From contig JAMXIF010000003.1 in NCBI GenBank assembly GCA_028583685.1, forward strand, positions 80,469,333 through 80,533,332: a stretch of 64,000 bases of DNA, read 5' to 3'. The stretch comes from Petaurus breviceps papuanus (Eukaryota > Chordata > Mammalia > Diprotodontia > Petauridae). Shown in pieces: positions 44,586-55,469 of the stretch (its first letter is position 1; every line of letters begins with the position of its first letter). Made by a program: the position numbers and the translations under genes. The notes beneath the pieces were generated by a model that was not told where the DNA came from, ran no database searches, and worked only from the letters and a program-made list of their open reading frames with translations.

Positions 44586-46790
44586 AGAAAGACGATAAGG
44601 GCCTTCTGGTGCCCTCCAAATCCTCATTCCTAAGGAACTGACTATTCACAGTAATCTCTCACCTGCCTTCATCTGCTTCAAATCGTTTGTAGCTACACAG
44701 GATTGGCTGTTTCTGTGGGAGTAAAAGCAATGGTTTCTCCTCTCTGCTTATGCATTCTCAAACTGGTATAACAGATATTCTTGACCATATAAAGATGGGA
44801 GATAAAACTCAGATAAGCATTTTAACATACTTGACTTAACCCAGGATTTTTTTTTTTTTTAGAAACTCAGCATTTTCTCCCTGGTGCTTTAAAACTAACT
44901 CCATCCAACTTTCCTATCTATATCCTGAATTCTTTTCTTCTGGGACTTGATGATTTTTGACAGTCCATTAGCTAAGCCTACAGGATTAGAATATTTTTTA
45001 CAAGATATCAGGGGAATAAATTCAAGACATTTTTTCCTGCTGAAATAACACCTAGTACCACCTCCTAAGTATTTAATCAGTAAATGGCACATGCCTTTTG
45101 ATTTAAGCATGAAAGAAATTCATTGAAAATAATTGATCATGGGTATTTTTTTTCAAAGCACTGTAAGTTTATAGGGGGCATCTTTTACTACCAGCACTTT
45201 TCAAGCCACATTAAGAAAATCTTGTAACTTAAACTTTAGTAAACAAGTTGTAACTGCAAAAGTAAAAAGCTTGTCTAACAATTGGAGTTTGATTTATCTA
45301 ACTCCCAAGCATCATCATTTCCAGGTCCTGTTTTGTTGTGGGTTTTTTTTTTCTTTTCTTATTTTTTTTTTCTTTTAGGTTTCATTTTCTTGCTGGCCAA
45401 TGGTTTATAATAACAGCTTTGTCTGGCCTTTGAATTCTTCATTGTCATTTAATGCCAGCTGGAGTCTTGAGGAGCCTTGGCTTCCCTTCTAGCTTTTAAC
45501 TTCTCCAGACGGTCATTAATTGTTCGCTGAAGGAGTGGAAGATCATCAGATAATTCAGCTTAACCCCTCCCAGGCCAGTGGCCTGTATAGCCTGGGATGT
45601 CTCCCTTTCAAGCCCCTCCTTCTCCCTTCCAAAAAGACTCTTATACCCACTCCAGGAGGATTTTGAAGTGTCCTTTTCTTGGGTCTTAAAAAGGGTTAAT
45701 TCACTTTTAAAACCAACATTTATTTGCCCTTTTTAGCATTTGCACTCTGTCACTGGAAGACTAGTTGCTCTCCTTGGGCATGTATATTCCTTCCCTTTCC
45801 TCTCTTCTCTTCCAAATGCCTTATTGAGAGGTTTATGACTCTATTAAAATGGAGTGGCATGTGTGCTGTTTTTCTTTGGTCAAGAAACTCCAGATCCTAA
45901 CAGGTCTCCCTTCTCCAACTCCATCTAAGTGGGATTTTGATCCTTGCACAGCAGGAATCTAAATCCTCTGTTCAAGAAGGAATAGTTGCTGAAGCTCCTT
46001 CTCAGGGGTTCAATGCAACGAATGCTCAAAATTGGTAAATATGCACCTTCCCACCACATCAGCCCAGCCTCTGCAGCTGAGAGCTACTTTTCTTAATGGT
46101 GCTACCTTTTTAAAAAATGCCAAAGGGCTTTACAAAGATAAGAGTAGACTAAAACACTTTAATGCCATTAGGATAAGTGTCTTGTAGGACACCAGCTCAA
46201 CATGTAGCAGACATGCTGAATTTCTTTACTTCCAGTATTTTTTTCCTCCTGTCAGCAAATTGGGCTGCAGCCAGGTGGGGTACATTTCAAAGCACCTCAG
46301 TACAGTTTATTTTTTACCTCCAAACTATCACGACCACAGATAAACTTGGGAAGGACAGAACCATTCAGTTGAACCTCACAATGGCCCCCAAGTGCAAAGT
46401 GCACCCAGACAGTTTCCAGCTGGGAAAACATTTCATTTTATAGGCCTGGAACCAGTGGGCATCTTGTCTTATCCTGGCCTCAGGAGATCCTCTGGTAGTT
46501 ATTGGAGTTAGCCTTATGTTGATGTTATAAGACATTATGTCTTTCTGTTTTCCTTTTCAGAATATTTTTGGGTGTCTGTTGTGCTGACAACTTTATAGAA
46601 TGTCCTCAAATTTGGAAAAAAAATGGAAAAGAGAAGCACTTATAGTATACCACTTATAGAAGGTAGCATTTAAACTAATCTTAAAATTATAATTCTGTAC
46701 CTCTACATAGTAGTAGAAGAAAACATTTTCAACATTTAAAGGAAAACTGTGAAAATAAATATTTTATTTCTTTGAAGGCACTAATGATTT
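44586..46790. other. longest repeat-poor block, candidate conserved non-coding DNA (core about 45,130-46,460)
   Basis: About 2.2 kb with no recognised interspersed repeat. The part from 45,130 holds a T-rich tract (45,340-45,375), then balanced sequence with retained CpGs (ccagacggtcattaattgtt). A frame at 46,177-46,443 (88 codons, starting at a non-ATG codon) lacks any recognised domain. A conserved enhancer or an unrecognised exon cannot be excluded. Confidence 0.45.
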
Positions 46791-46794
46791 TTTG

Positions 46795-46990
46795 TAATAA
46801 TGATTAACAGTAATGATAATAGCTAGCATTCATATGGTACTTTAAGGTTTGAAAAACCTTTACAAATATTATTTTATTTGATCCTCACAACATCCCTGAG
46901 AGAGAGGAGCTTTTGTTATCTCCATTTTATACATAAGAAAACTGAGGTGGACAGTAGTTAATTCAGGTCTTCCTGACTCCAGGTCCAGCA
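46795..46990 (-). mobile_element. MIR/MAR1-type SINE, minus strand
   Basis: atggtactttaaggtttgaa, tccattttatacataagaaa, caggtcttcctgactccagg. The core is partly deleted. Confidence 0.78.
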
Positions 46991-46991
46991 T

Positions 46992-47240
46992 AATTAACAT
47001 TTGCATAGAAATTTAAGTTTTGCAAAGTACTTTTACATTTATTATCTCATTTGAACCTCACAACAGCCCCGTTGGGCAGTATCAATTATGTTCCCCATTT
47101 TTCAGATAAGGAAATTGAGTGTGGGGGAGAATAAATGACTTTCCCAGGGTCACTGAGATAGTAAGTATCCAGATAGGATTTGAATTCAAGTCTTCCCAGT
47201 TTCAAGCCCATCATTCTATCCACTCTGCCATCTAGAAAAG
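46992..47240 (-). mobile_element. MIR/MAR1-type SINE, minus strand
   Basis: gttttgcaaagtacttttac, tttcagataaggaaattgag, gactttcccagggtcactga, cattctatccactctgccat. Directly follows another copy in the same orientation. Confidence 0.82.
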
Positions 47241-47680
47241 GAACAATTGAGATGTGGGAGACAGTGTTCTTATTATTTTTTGAGATGGTCATTTCCTTGC
47301 TTACATAACTTTACCCTTTTCTCACCAACCTTGGTTGCCAAATGTCATCTTATCTAGACTAACCAGCTTAAACCACTTCAAAAAACAAAGGCCAAGCCCA
47401 GCAGCTAGCTTTAAGAAATATTTATTCAATATAACTGGCATTTATGTCTTGAAAAAAGAGACATGAGACAATACTCCCAACCCATTCGTTTGAAGTTGTG
47501 GAAGGTTCATGAGTCTTATAGATTGTACACATTTTCAGATTTCTTTTATGCTGATCTTTTTTCTCTCCTTCCTCTTTAAAGGTACTATTTATTATTTGGG
47601 ATGATTCTCTGAGAGAGAGGGGAATATTGGAGGAAATTATAGTCAGGTAAAAAATACACCAATAAAAACTTATTTAAAAT
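47241..47680. other. unclassified sequence
   Basis: Nothing recognisable. Confidence 0.35.
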
Positions 47681-47965
47681 AACAATAACTGGCATTTATT
47701 TAGCACTTTACCTACATTAACTAATTTTAATCCCACAACAAACACTATGTGGTATCTTTTTTTTTCCAGGGGTATGATTTTATCAATATCCAGCATAGAA
47801 GCTCCCTCCACCAGTGAAAACTGAAAATTTACCTGAAATTTAGAGATTTAAAGAGTTCCCTTGGCACACTGGGAGGTTAAATGTCACCAGCAATACTATC
47901 CAAATTTGATGGGAAAATAAGGCTCATATAAGTACTTCATGAACAGTCACACAACTAGTAAGGGG
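47681..47965 (-). mobile_element. MIR 3' end followed by a SINE with ggtagaggga-type tail, minus strand
   Basis: 47,685-47,755 is a reversed MIR tail (ggcatttatttagcacttta). From about 47,765 (ccagcatagaagctccctcc, accagtgaaaa) it is the reversed tail of the SINE type seen at 54,095-54,305 and 56,790-56,995, and it ends with the core remnant cagtcacacaactagtaagg. Confidence 0.6.
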
Positions 47966-48340
47966 CATGCCCCTAAAGGAGGTTTTTCACAACTTGAATC
48001 TACTTCTTCCAACTGCAAAACAGAAACTAAAGAATTTAGGGGCAGGGGCTATGTTTTTGATGCTGCTGCCTATCAAAAACAAGGGATTCAAAAGAGAAAA
48101 GCGAGTTTCAGAAGTAAATAGTTGCTTAAGAAGATGGCATCTGAGGATACAATTTTAATTTCAGGACCATGGATTAAAATTCTTGTATAACAGGTTCTTA
48201 GCTTTAGACAAAATGTGCCCAATTGCTGCTGGAAAAAATGCATTTGCCTAAAATCTTGCAAATCTAATCAAATAACTTTAAAGAGGAGAGAGAAAGGAAA
48301 AAAAGTCTCTATATATAGCCAGCAAGCTATGTAGAGAGAA
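47966..48340. other. unclassified sequence
   Basis: No recognised family. It forms the left flank of the first 182-bp copy. Confidence 0.35.
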
Positions 48341-48522
48341 GGAGACACACACAAATAATCCTGGTAATGAAGTAGGGGGAGAGATCTATGTCTAAAGAAA
48401 CTATTGTGGATACATTTTTAAAGGATATGGACAGAAGGTGGAAGTGAAGAAGGGTAGCAGAGGATGAATACAAAATGTATAACAGTATTATAAAAATAGA
48501 GTCAGTGGCACAAGGTGATTGC
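48341..48522 (+). repeat. 182-bp direct repeat, copy 1
   Basis: It matches 49,817-49,998 over 182 bases without gaps and with four differences (about 98% identity by eye). It starts ggagacacacacaaataat and ends ggcacaaggtgattgc. In this copy the flanks do not resemble those of copy 2, and a hAT-like repeat follows. Confidence 0.93.
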
Positions 48523-48529
48523 TATGTAG

Positions 48530-48750
48530 ACTGGAATCCATAAACTCCCAAGAGGCTCATGGATAGATTTCAAATGGTTTATGGACTTTAGTAGAGAAGA
48601 ATTACATCTGTATTTTCACTAGTCTCTAAAAGAAATTTACCAGTTCCTTCAATTGTAGGTCACCATTCAGAGAAGGAGTCTATAAGCTTCACCAGAATGC
48701 TAAAGGGATCCATGATACCAAAAAAGAAAAAAAAATATTTAGAATTCTTG
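48530..48750 (-). mobile_element. hAT-like or unclassified repeat related to 30,418-30,606
   Basis: gagaaggagtctataagctt, caccagaatgctaaaggga and tccatgatacc, reversed, match the interior of the 30,418 element (gtgtcatggacccctttggc). A second block, aaatggtttatggacttt, precedes it. Confidence 0.5.
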
Positions 48751-49016
48751 ACATAAAGAGTAGCTACCAATGTGGGAAGATTAGCAGTTAAGACGCCAAG
48801 AAGTACATGGGAGATAAACTCTAAGAAAGAGGCAGTATTAAAAATCATGGCCTTAGAAGTCTACACAAAAATGCCCAAAGTATAGCCACCAAGCAATATA
48901 ACAGGAGAGTCTAATGCAAGAAGCCAGACTTGAAAGCAAAGGTATGACTGAGATGTGGGGAGATTAAACTTATGCCTGGAATTTCTTTACAAAGAAATAT
49001 ATATCTTATTCAAAAT

Positions 49017-49203
49017 AAATAGGATAGGGTAGGCTAGGTGGCACAGTGAATAGAGCACCAGCCCTGGAGTTAGGAGGACCTGAATTCAAATCTGGACTCA
49101 GACACTTAATATTTACTAGCTGTGTGACCTTGGGCAAGTCACTTAACCCCAGTTGCCCGGCCTTCCCCCCTCCAAAAAGCAAAAAAAAAAGAAATAGAAT
49201 AGG
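49017..49203 (+). mobile_element. WSINE-type SINE
   Basis: Body about 49,029-49,191 (ggctaggtggcacagtgaat, tagctgtgtgaccttgggca, ccccagttgcccggcc, A-tail). Flanks aaatag(g/a)atagg at 49,017-49,028 and 49,192-49,203 form a 12-bp duplication with one difference. Confidence 0.9.
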
Positions 49204-49816
49204 TAAGGAGTGGGGAGGGGAGGAGAAGAAATAAGTAGCCTGGTAGAAGATATACCCATGTGAGGAAATCTAGGAATTCAAAGGGAAAAGAACATTTGTG
49301 TGAGAATCAGTTACATCAGAAATAGGAGGGCTGTTGTCATCATGGAATGATACAGAACACTAAGACAGAAAGAGGAAAGAAATGGTGAATATGGAAAATA
49401 GATCATAATCTTGGCAGAGAAGTGATTGGGGACTTCAGTTTTCTGGACATTTACTAGAGCTCTCTCAAAAATAGAGCAGGTAATGACTTCTCAACTTGCT
49501 TTAAAGATAATTTTTTTCCTTCAAAAGGTCTAGGAAACAATAAGAGGAGATTCTAGTTTGGATCTATTACTTATCAAAGCAGAGAAACTGGTTCCTGACA
49601 TGGAAATTGTGGGAATCTTGAGAGTAAGTGACCATTTGATCTTACATTTAGTTTTTGATTAAGGAAGAGAAAGTTGAGAATGGTCTGACATTCACTTCAG
49701 ATATAGGAAGAGCAGATTTCAAAGGACTCAAAGAAAGAATACACAGGATTTTACGGACTAAAATTCTATAACCGAAGTCAGTCCAGGAGGATGACAAGCT
49801 GTTAGAATAACATTTT

Positions 49817-49998
49817 GGAGACACACACAAATAATTCTGGTAATGAATTAGGGGGAGAGATCTATGTCTAAAGAAACTATTGTGGATACATTTTTAAAGG
49901 ATATGGACAGAAGGTGGAAGTGAAGAAGGGTAGCGGAGGATGAATACAAAATGTATAACAGTATTATAAAAATAGAGTCAGTGGCACAAGGTTATTGC
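49817..49998 (+). repeat. 182-bp direct repeat, copy 2, abutting the 7SL pseudogene
   Basis: Gap-free match to 48,341-48,522 with four differences. Its right edge coincides, within a base or two, with the point where 7SL-like sequence begins. Its position between the endonuclease and reverse-transcriptase parts of the CR1 relic suggests that this is the original copy. Confidence 0.93.
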
Positions 49999-50280
49999 AT
50001 GCCCCAATAACCCCTGCTACCAAGGAGGCTAACGCTGGTGGATCACCTGAGCTCAGGAGTTCTGAGCTGCATCAGAGCTAAAGCCGATCACATGTTTTCT
50101 CTAAGTCTGGTATTAATATGATGAGCCCCTGAGAACAGGGTTCACCAGGCCATCTAAAAAGGAGGAAACCAGTAGGTCAAAGCTTATGTGCCAATCAGTA
50201 GAGAGATTGGACCATATGTGGCCCTTTCACTTCCAGCATGGGCAAAATAGGGAGATCTCAAAACAAAAAAACAAAAAAAG
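49997..50280 (+). pseudogene. RN7SL pseudogene: processed 7SL (signal recognition particle) RNA pseudogene
   Basis: The sequence follows vertebrate 7SL RNA in order across the Alu and S domains: gctaccaaggaggctaacgc, gctcaggagttctgagctgc, aagccgatcac, ctaagtctggtattaatatg, caccaggccatctaa, aggtcaaag, caatcagtagag, and ccagcatgggcaaaatagg, then an A-rich tail from 50,260. It is about 263 bases against roughly 300 for the parent. The first few bases are unclear and about 19 bases of the helix-8 region are missing, so it could not bind SRP54 normally. It is a retrocopy, not Alu (which marsupials lack), because the S domain is present. No target duplication was found. Confidence 0.85.
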
Positions 50281-50899
50281 TAAAAAAGAATCGTGTCAAC
50301 TTCAAAAAAGCTGAATTGATTCAAATAAGGAAAGGTTTTCTCCATTGGAACTAAGTTACCATTCATTGCCGTTGGTGTCTCCAATAAGAGAAAACATTAA
50401 TGGTTCAGTGTCTACTTGGAGAAAGGTCTCCAGGTTAATGCTCCAGGTATCTGTGTTTGGCCTTGTGCTGTTTAACTTTTTAAATTAAATGTCTTCTAAG
50501 AAAATTAACATGAAGACAATAAGCATGCAGACAATAAACTTGTGACATGGATTAAGTCACAGTCACATAGATGTCAGACATCTCCAATATCAGGTGTCAC
50601 AAATCTGGGAGTGATAAGTAGAACACTGGATGGCAGAGTCTGGTTTCACAAAGATCATGACAGGATGGAACATTGGGCTGAATTTAAAGACATGCATTTA
50701 GCATGGATAAGTGTCAAGTTTTTCATGGGTTCAAAATCTCAGCTTTACAAGGGCAAGATGGGGGCAGCATACCTAATTAGACAGCAATTCATCTGAAAAA
50801 GCTCAGGGAGTTTTAATGGACTGCAGGCTCAAAGTGCATCAACAGTGGGATATGACAGCTGAGAAAAGTAATTTGACTTCAGGCTGAATTAAGAAAGGT

Positions 50900-51066
50900 C
50901 TAGCCTCTAGCAGATACTTAGAAGCTGTGTAAACCTGAGCAAGTATTTTAACCTCTATTTAACTCAGTTTCCTCAATTATAAAATGGGGACAATAACAGA
51001 ACCTACTTTTCAGGGTTGTGAGATTCAAATAAGATGACTTTTTTTTAAAGAGCTTGGCACAGCGAT
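50900..51066 (+). mobile_element. MIR-type SINE nested in the CR1 relic
   Basis: agaagctgtgtaaacctgag, ctcagtttcctcaattataa, aatggggacaataacag, then cagggttgtgagattcaaat and agagcttggcacag. Confidence 0.8.
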
Positions 51067-51235
51067 TCCCTTTTCTCTTTGCCTTCCAGTAATGAGAAAA
51101 TGGACTCTGCCTTCATCAAACCACATCTGGCCTATCTTGTTTAGTTCTGGGGAGAATAGTTTAAGTTAAAGACCATACAGAGGATGGCAACCAGGACTGT
51201 GAGGGGGTTATATTCAGATCATTCAAAGGAACTGA

Positions 51236-51930
51236 GGGTCACTGTGCCAAGTGCTTGGGACCAAAATACAAAGAACTAAACAATTCTGTCTCTCCAAGAA
51301 CTTACATTCTCTCAGGGAGACAACTATTCAGATATAAGTATATAAAGAATAAATATAAAGAGAATGCAAACAAAGTAATTGAATATAGGTAATTTGGAGG
51401 AGGTCACTAGCAGTTGGGGAAAGTCAAGAAAGACTTTAGGTTGTGCTTTAGTTGTGTCTTGAAGGAAGATAGGGATTCTATGAGCAGAAGTGAGTAGTGC
51501 TCTTCTGACAGGGGCACAGGCAATGCAAAAGTTTGGAGGTGGGAGAAGGTGTGCTATATGTGAGAAATAGAAAAGGGAATGTTTGGATTACAGAGAATGG
51601 GGAAAGGAGTAGTATTCAATGAGTATCAAAAAATAGGTTGGAGCCAGGTTGTGAAGGACTTTAATAGCTAAACAGAGGAATTTATATTTGATCTATGAGG
51701 CAATAGGGAGACACTGAAATTTATTGAGTAGGGAAAAGGCCAGATCTGCACTTAAAATCATTTTGGCAGCTGTATGTAGGGTGGATTGGAAAGGAAAAAT
51801 ACTTGAGCCAGGGAGATAAATTAAGAAGTCACTTACAAAAGCCCCAGTGAGAGGTAATGAGGGCTTGAACTAGGGTGGTGACTATGTAAGCAAAGAGAAG
51901 TCAGATGTGAAAGATGTGGAAGTAGAAACA
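51236..51930 (-). mobile_element. L2, minus strand, about 700 bp
   Basis: Reversed L2 order: ctgtgccaagtgcttgggac, ccaagaacttacattctctc, gtcttgaaggaagataggga, gccaggttgtgaaggacttt, gaggcaatagggagacactg, tcattttggcagctgtatgt, ccccagtgagaggtaatgag. Confidence 0.82.
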
Positions 51931-52479
51931 AGGTCAATATACCTCCTGATGTCCCCTCAAATAACACAGACTTTCAACTTCTCAACCTACTTAACTGCCA
52001 TGCAGTAATTTTTCAGTCTACCTCAGCCTCACATGAGGATAGTCATACATTTATTTTTATTTTTTTTTTTACTTTTTGGAGGGGGAAGGGCAGGACAACT
52101 GGAATTAAGTGACTTGCATAAGGTCACATGGCTAGTAAGTGTTTAGTGTCTGAGGCCGGATTTGAACGCAGGTCCTCCTGACTCCACGGTCGGTGCTCTA
52201 TTCACTGAGTCACATAGCTGCCCCCATATATTTCTTTTTACCAGCTCCCATGAGAGTTAGACCCCCACGGTCCTTGACAGAATACTGAAATTCCTCTCTC
52301 TCTTTTCAAAATATCCCTTCCATCCATCTTTCCCCAAAACCTATTTTATTAACTCACAAAAACCTCTAGTCAGTCAAAACTTCTCTGTTTTCCAGGTATA
52401 TCAACCCAATTCCTACTTCATGTTCCTTTGAAATTTTAACCCTATAGCTTAACAATTCAACCTTTTTCTATGTCCCGCA
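51931..52479 (-). mobile_element. WSINE-type SINE (52,063-52,226) in unclassified sequence
   Basis: The SINE is reversed: gacttgcataaggtcacatg, agtgtttagtgtctgaggcc, gctctattcactgagtcaca. Sequence on each side (51,931-52,062 and 52,227-52,479) is not recognised. Confidence 0.8.
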
Positions 52480-53870
52480 TTCAAATTCTTTGCCCCCTGC
52501 TCTGACTTCTCCTTTTCAGTCTTTTGTGTGATCAGCATCCATATCTGATCCTGTACCTAAGTATGTGTCCCCTAAGGAGCTGCTCAGGTCCCTCTTCTCT
52601 TCATCCTACAAAGTCTCTGTGTCTCTATTGCTATCTCTTTCTGTCTCTGCCTCTGTGTCTCTCTATATCCATTTCTGTCTCTTTCTGCCTGCCTCTGTCT
52701 CTCTATCATTCTCTTATCAGCTCCCAAAGTTCAATTATCATCTCTATACAGATGACCCAAATTTCCGTGTCAAGCCCTCATTTCTCTTTTGAGTTCCATG
52801 CTGTGGATATTTTCTTCCCCTCAAACCCTCTCCTATCTCTAACTTTCATGTCAAGGAAGCACCACCATCCTTCTAGTCATGCAGGTTCACAGCCTAGGTG
52901 TCATCCTTACCCCCTTGTTCTCTCACATCTCTCATATCTAATCTGTTGCCAGGGCTTGTTGACTTCACCTTCATAAAGTCTTTCATCTGTGACCCTCTTC
53001 TCTCCTCTGTCACTGCCACTGAGGTAAACCCTCAATATCTGATGTCCAGACTGTGGCAATGGCCTATTAGTTCATCTTCCTGCCACAAGACTCTCCTCAC
53101 TCCAATCCATCCTCAACTCAGCTGTCAAATTGATCTTCTGAAAGTGCTGGTCCAACTTATCCTTTCCCCATTCAGTAAACTTCAGCAATTCCCTATCAAG
53201 GGACTTTGATAGTCTATGGCTAGACTATAAAACCTTCTGTTCACATTCAAAGCCCTTCATAACCTTTTCCCTTCTTCCTCTCTAGTCTTCCTATACTTTA
53301 CTCACCCCTAGCACATTGTGATGTAGTGACACTCCATTTCTAGCTCTGGGCATTTTCATCAACTGTTTCCCCTTTCCAGAAGTCCCCATTGACCTCTGTC
53401 TTATGACTTCTTTCAAGTCCTAGTTAAAATTCCATCTTCTACAAGAGAAATTTCCTGATACCCTTTAATGCTAGTGCCTTCCTTTATCATTACTATATCA
53501 TGTCTGCACCAGGTTACTTACATGTTGTCTTCCTTGACTGAGATTTTTTTTTTTTTTGAGAGTAAAGGACTGTGGCTTAGTGGTTAGAGTGCTGGTCCAG
53601 GAGTCAGAAAGACTGAGTTCAAATCCAACTTCAGACACTTACTAGCTATGTGATCCTGGGCAAGTCACTTAATCCTGTTCACCTCAATTTCCTTATCTGT
53701 AAAATGAGCTGGAGAAGGAAATGGTAAACCACTGTAGTCTTTGCCAAGAAAACCCCAAATGGCGTAACAGAGTCAGAAATGACTGAAAAACAATTCTTTT
53801 TTCTGCCCTCAATACTTAGCATGATACCTGACATATAGTAGGTACTTAATAAATGCTTATTGATTGACTT
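52480..53870 (+). mobile_element. L2: reverse-transcriptase end to 3' terminus, with a SINE insert
   Basis: catctctatacagatgaccc (52,740) encodes Y-T-D-D-P, a decayed reverse-transcriptase active site. A (TCTCTG)n-like expansion sits at 52,610-52,710. Then actccaatccatcctcaact, cacattcaaagcccttcata, ccagaagtccccattgacct. The 3' terminus (tagcatgatacctgacatat, aataaatgcttattgattga) lies beyond the SINE. Confidence 0.82.
53565..53792 (+). mobile_element. SINE with RTE (BovB-like) tail, nested in L2
   Basis: ctgtggcttagtggttagag, tagctatgtgatcctgggca, atgagctggagaaggaaatg, gccaagaaaaccccaaatgg, agtcagaaatgactgaaaaa. Confidence 0.88.
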
Positions 53871-54089
53871 GAAATTCCATAATATTCATATATTAGATTC
53901 AAATAATTCAATAAACAATTAGTGATAAGCATTAGTTGTGCGATTTTGAGGTCTCGGTAAAATGGGAAGAGAATGTTTGGCAATTAGCATTTTATCTCAT
54001 TACACCGAAATTTAATACAGTTTGATACATGGAAATTTATTATGATAAATTATATTTTAATAAATACATAAGTCAGGATTAAATGTATC
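53871..54089. other. unclassified AT-rich sequence
   Basis: Nothing recognisable. Confidence 0.35.
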
Positions 54090-54094
54090 ATGAT

Positions 54095-54310
54095 TGAAGA
54101 CCTGAGAGGCAGCATGGTGTGGTGTAGAGACCTGATCTTTGGGTCAGGAAGACTGAGTTTAAGGTCTCAATCTAATAGTACAGGCTATTTAACCCTGGGC
54201 AATGCACTTTACTTCTCAATTAAGTGTCTGAGACCAGAAGCTGGTAGAGGGAATGTCCTCATCAGGAGACTTTCCTCTGTCATCGAAATCACAGGTCTAG
54301 ACTGGGGGGG
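54095..54310 (+). mobile_element. tRNA-derived SINE with ggtagaggga-type tail
   Basis: ggcagcatggtgtggtgtag, gggtcaggaagactgagttt, a short core, then gctggtagagggaatgtcct and gaaatcacaggtctagactg. The tail is shared with 47,765-47,850 (minus) and 56,790-56,995. Confidence 0.68.
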
Positions 54311-54344
54311 AAATGGAAGTGCTCCTTTACTGAATGTTTAGGTC

Positions 54345-55024
54345 TACCTGGTTGTATATTTCAGAAATTCTATTCCCTCACTAATTCATTCACTGCTATT
54401 TCAAATGTGTTTCCAGTCATTGTTTCTTTACTGATGCTTTTTGGATCATTGCCTTTTCTATATTTTTTCTTGTTCTCTTCTGGTCTGTTCAGAGCAGCTT
54501 GCTTATTTCTAAAAGCCAGCTGTGTCCACAAAATGTTAGGAAACAGAGTTTGTGCAGCCAAAAGGAACTGCCCATTATCTTGCTGCCGAATCTGGAGGAT
54601 GAGTTTCCAGAGATGGTTTTTCATTCCAGACCCTTCTGTTCAGCCAAGTGGACATGGTCACTCTTCCTTGAGTCCTTTAGACAAAAGCAAAATAGGAAAA
54701 TAACCTTATCTCCTTGCTCATTTTAATATTTTGAGGACATGAAATGTCAAAAATTTTAGTTCTGCTTCTACCCAACACAAATCATGATCCCTCTGGGTTA
54801 ATAAACCATCTTAATGGATAGCCATGGCCAAAATAAAAAAAAAAAACCCTTATGTGACAAATCTTTTGAAAATGAACCTATCTGAACTTGGCTGGGTCGG
54901 TCCTCAAATGACAGATATACAATCTGTCCCCCAACTGGTAGTCAATACTTTTCAAGCTGGGTAGCACCTTCTAGAACTCACAGTCTTCTGACAGGTTTTA
55001 AAGAACCTTTAAAAACACAGGGTC
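54345..55024. other. unclassified sequence
   Basis: Short frames overlap on both strands (54,370-54,726), none with a recognised domain. No repeat family was recognised, so an old exon-derived or LINE-derived fragment is possible but unsupported. Confidence 0.35.
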
Positions 55025-55385
55025 ACTATCACATAGTAGAGACAGTGTTGGGGCTGGCTAGGTGGTGCAGTGAATAGGGCACTGGCCTTGGTGTCAGGAG
55101 GACCTGAGTTCAAATTCGAACTCAGATACTTAACATTTACTGACCGCGTGACCTTGGGCAAGGCACTTAGCCCCAATTGCCCTACCTTCCCCCTCCCAAA
55201 AGCAAAAAAAAAAAAAAGAGTGTTGGCCTTCATATGAAAAAACCTGACTTTGAATCCTGACGCTCCATGTGATTCTGAGCTAGACATGTAACCTCTCAAC
55301 ATCAGCTCTCTTCTTTGTAAAATGAGGTAGTTTGGCTAGATGGTCCCTAAGATCTCTTTTAGCTCTAAATCTACGATTTAGTGGA
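55025..55385 (+). mobile_element. THER1/MIR-type SINE hosting a WSINE
   Basis: THER1-like sequence resumes after the insert: ctgactttgaatcctgacgc, tgattctgagctagacatgt, tttggctagatggtccctaa, gctctaaatctacgattta. The insert (about 55,052-55,218; ggctaggtggtgcagtgaat, actgaccgcgtgaccttggg) is flanked by agtgttgg at 55,044-55,051 and 55,219-55,226. Confidence 0.85.
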
Positions 55386-55469
55386 AACTCTATCTGCCAT
55401 TTTAAGGCATTAGGAAAGGTCCCTTCTTCCTCTTATCACCCTCTAACTCTTGAAATTATTCTGTTATAT

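Larger units (their letters stand above)
49280..51235 (+). mobile_element. CR1/L3-type LINE relic with two insertions
   Basis: Endonuclease end: D-F-S-F-L-D-I near 49,425 and V-S-D-H-L near 49,630 (the catalytic SDH block). Reverse-transcriptase end: ggtatctgtgtttggccttg and tgctgtttaac near 50,445, cagcaattcatctgaaaaag near 50,782. After 51,068 it resumes (accacatctggcctatcttg, agaggatggcaaccaggac). A 7SL pseudogene (about 49,997-50,280) and a MIR (50,900-51,065) interrupt it. The segment 49,817-49,998 is probably its own sequence between endonuclease and reverse transcriptase. Confidence 0.75.

Noticed and set aside
46177-46443. 88-codon frame in the long repeat-poor block.
   Set aside because: It starts at a non-ATG codon, with no domain or splice signals recognised. 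Kept only as part of the unique block.
50000-50260. An Alu-like SINE reading of the 7SL-derived sequence.
   Set aside because: The S-domain part of 7SL is present, which Alu lacks, and marsupials have no Alu. A 7SL pseudogene explains it better.
52524-53209. Overlapping frames of 75-150 codons on plus.
   Set aside because: They fall inside an L2 relic with a simple-repeat expansion. They reflect decayed reverse-transcriptase and 3' UTR sequence, not a host gene.
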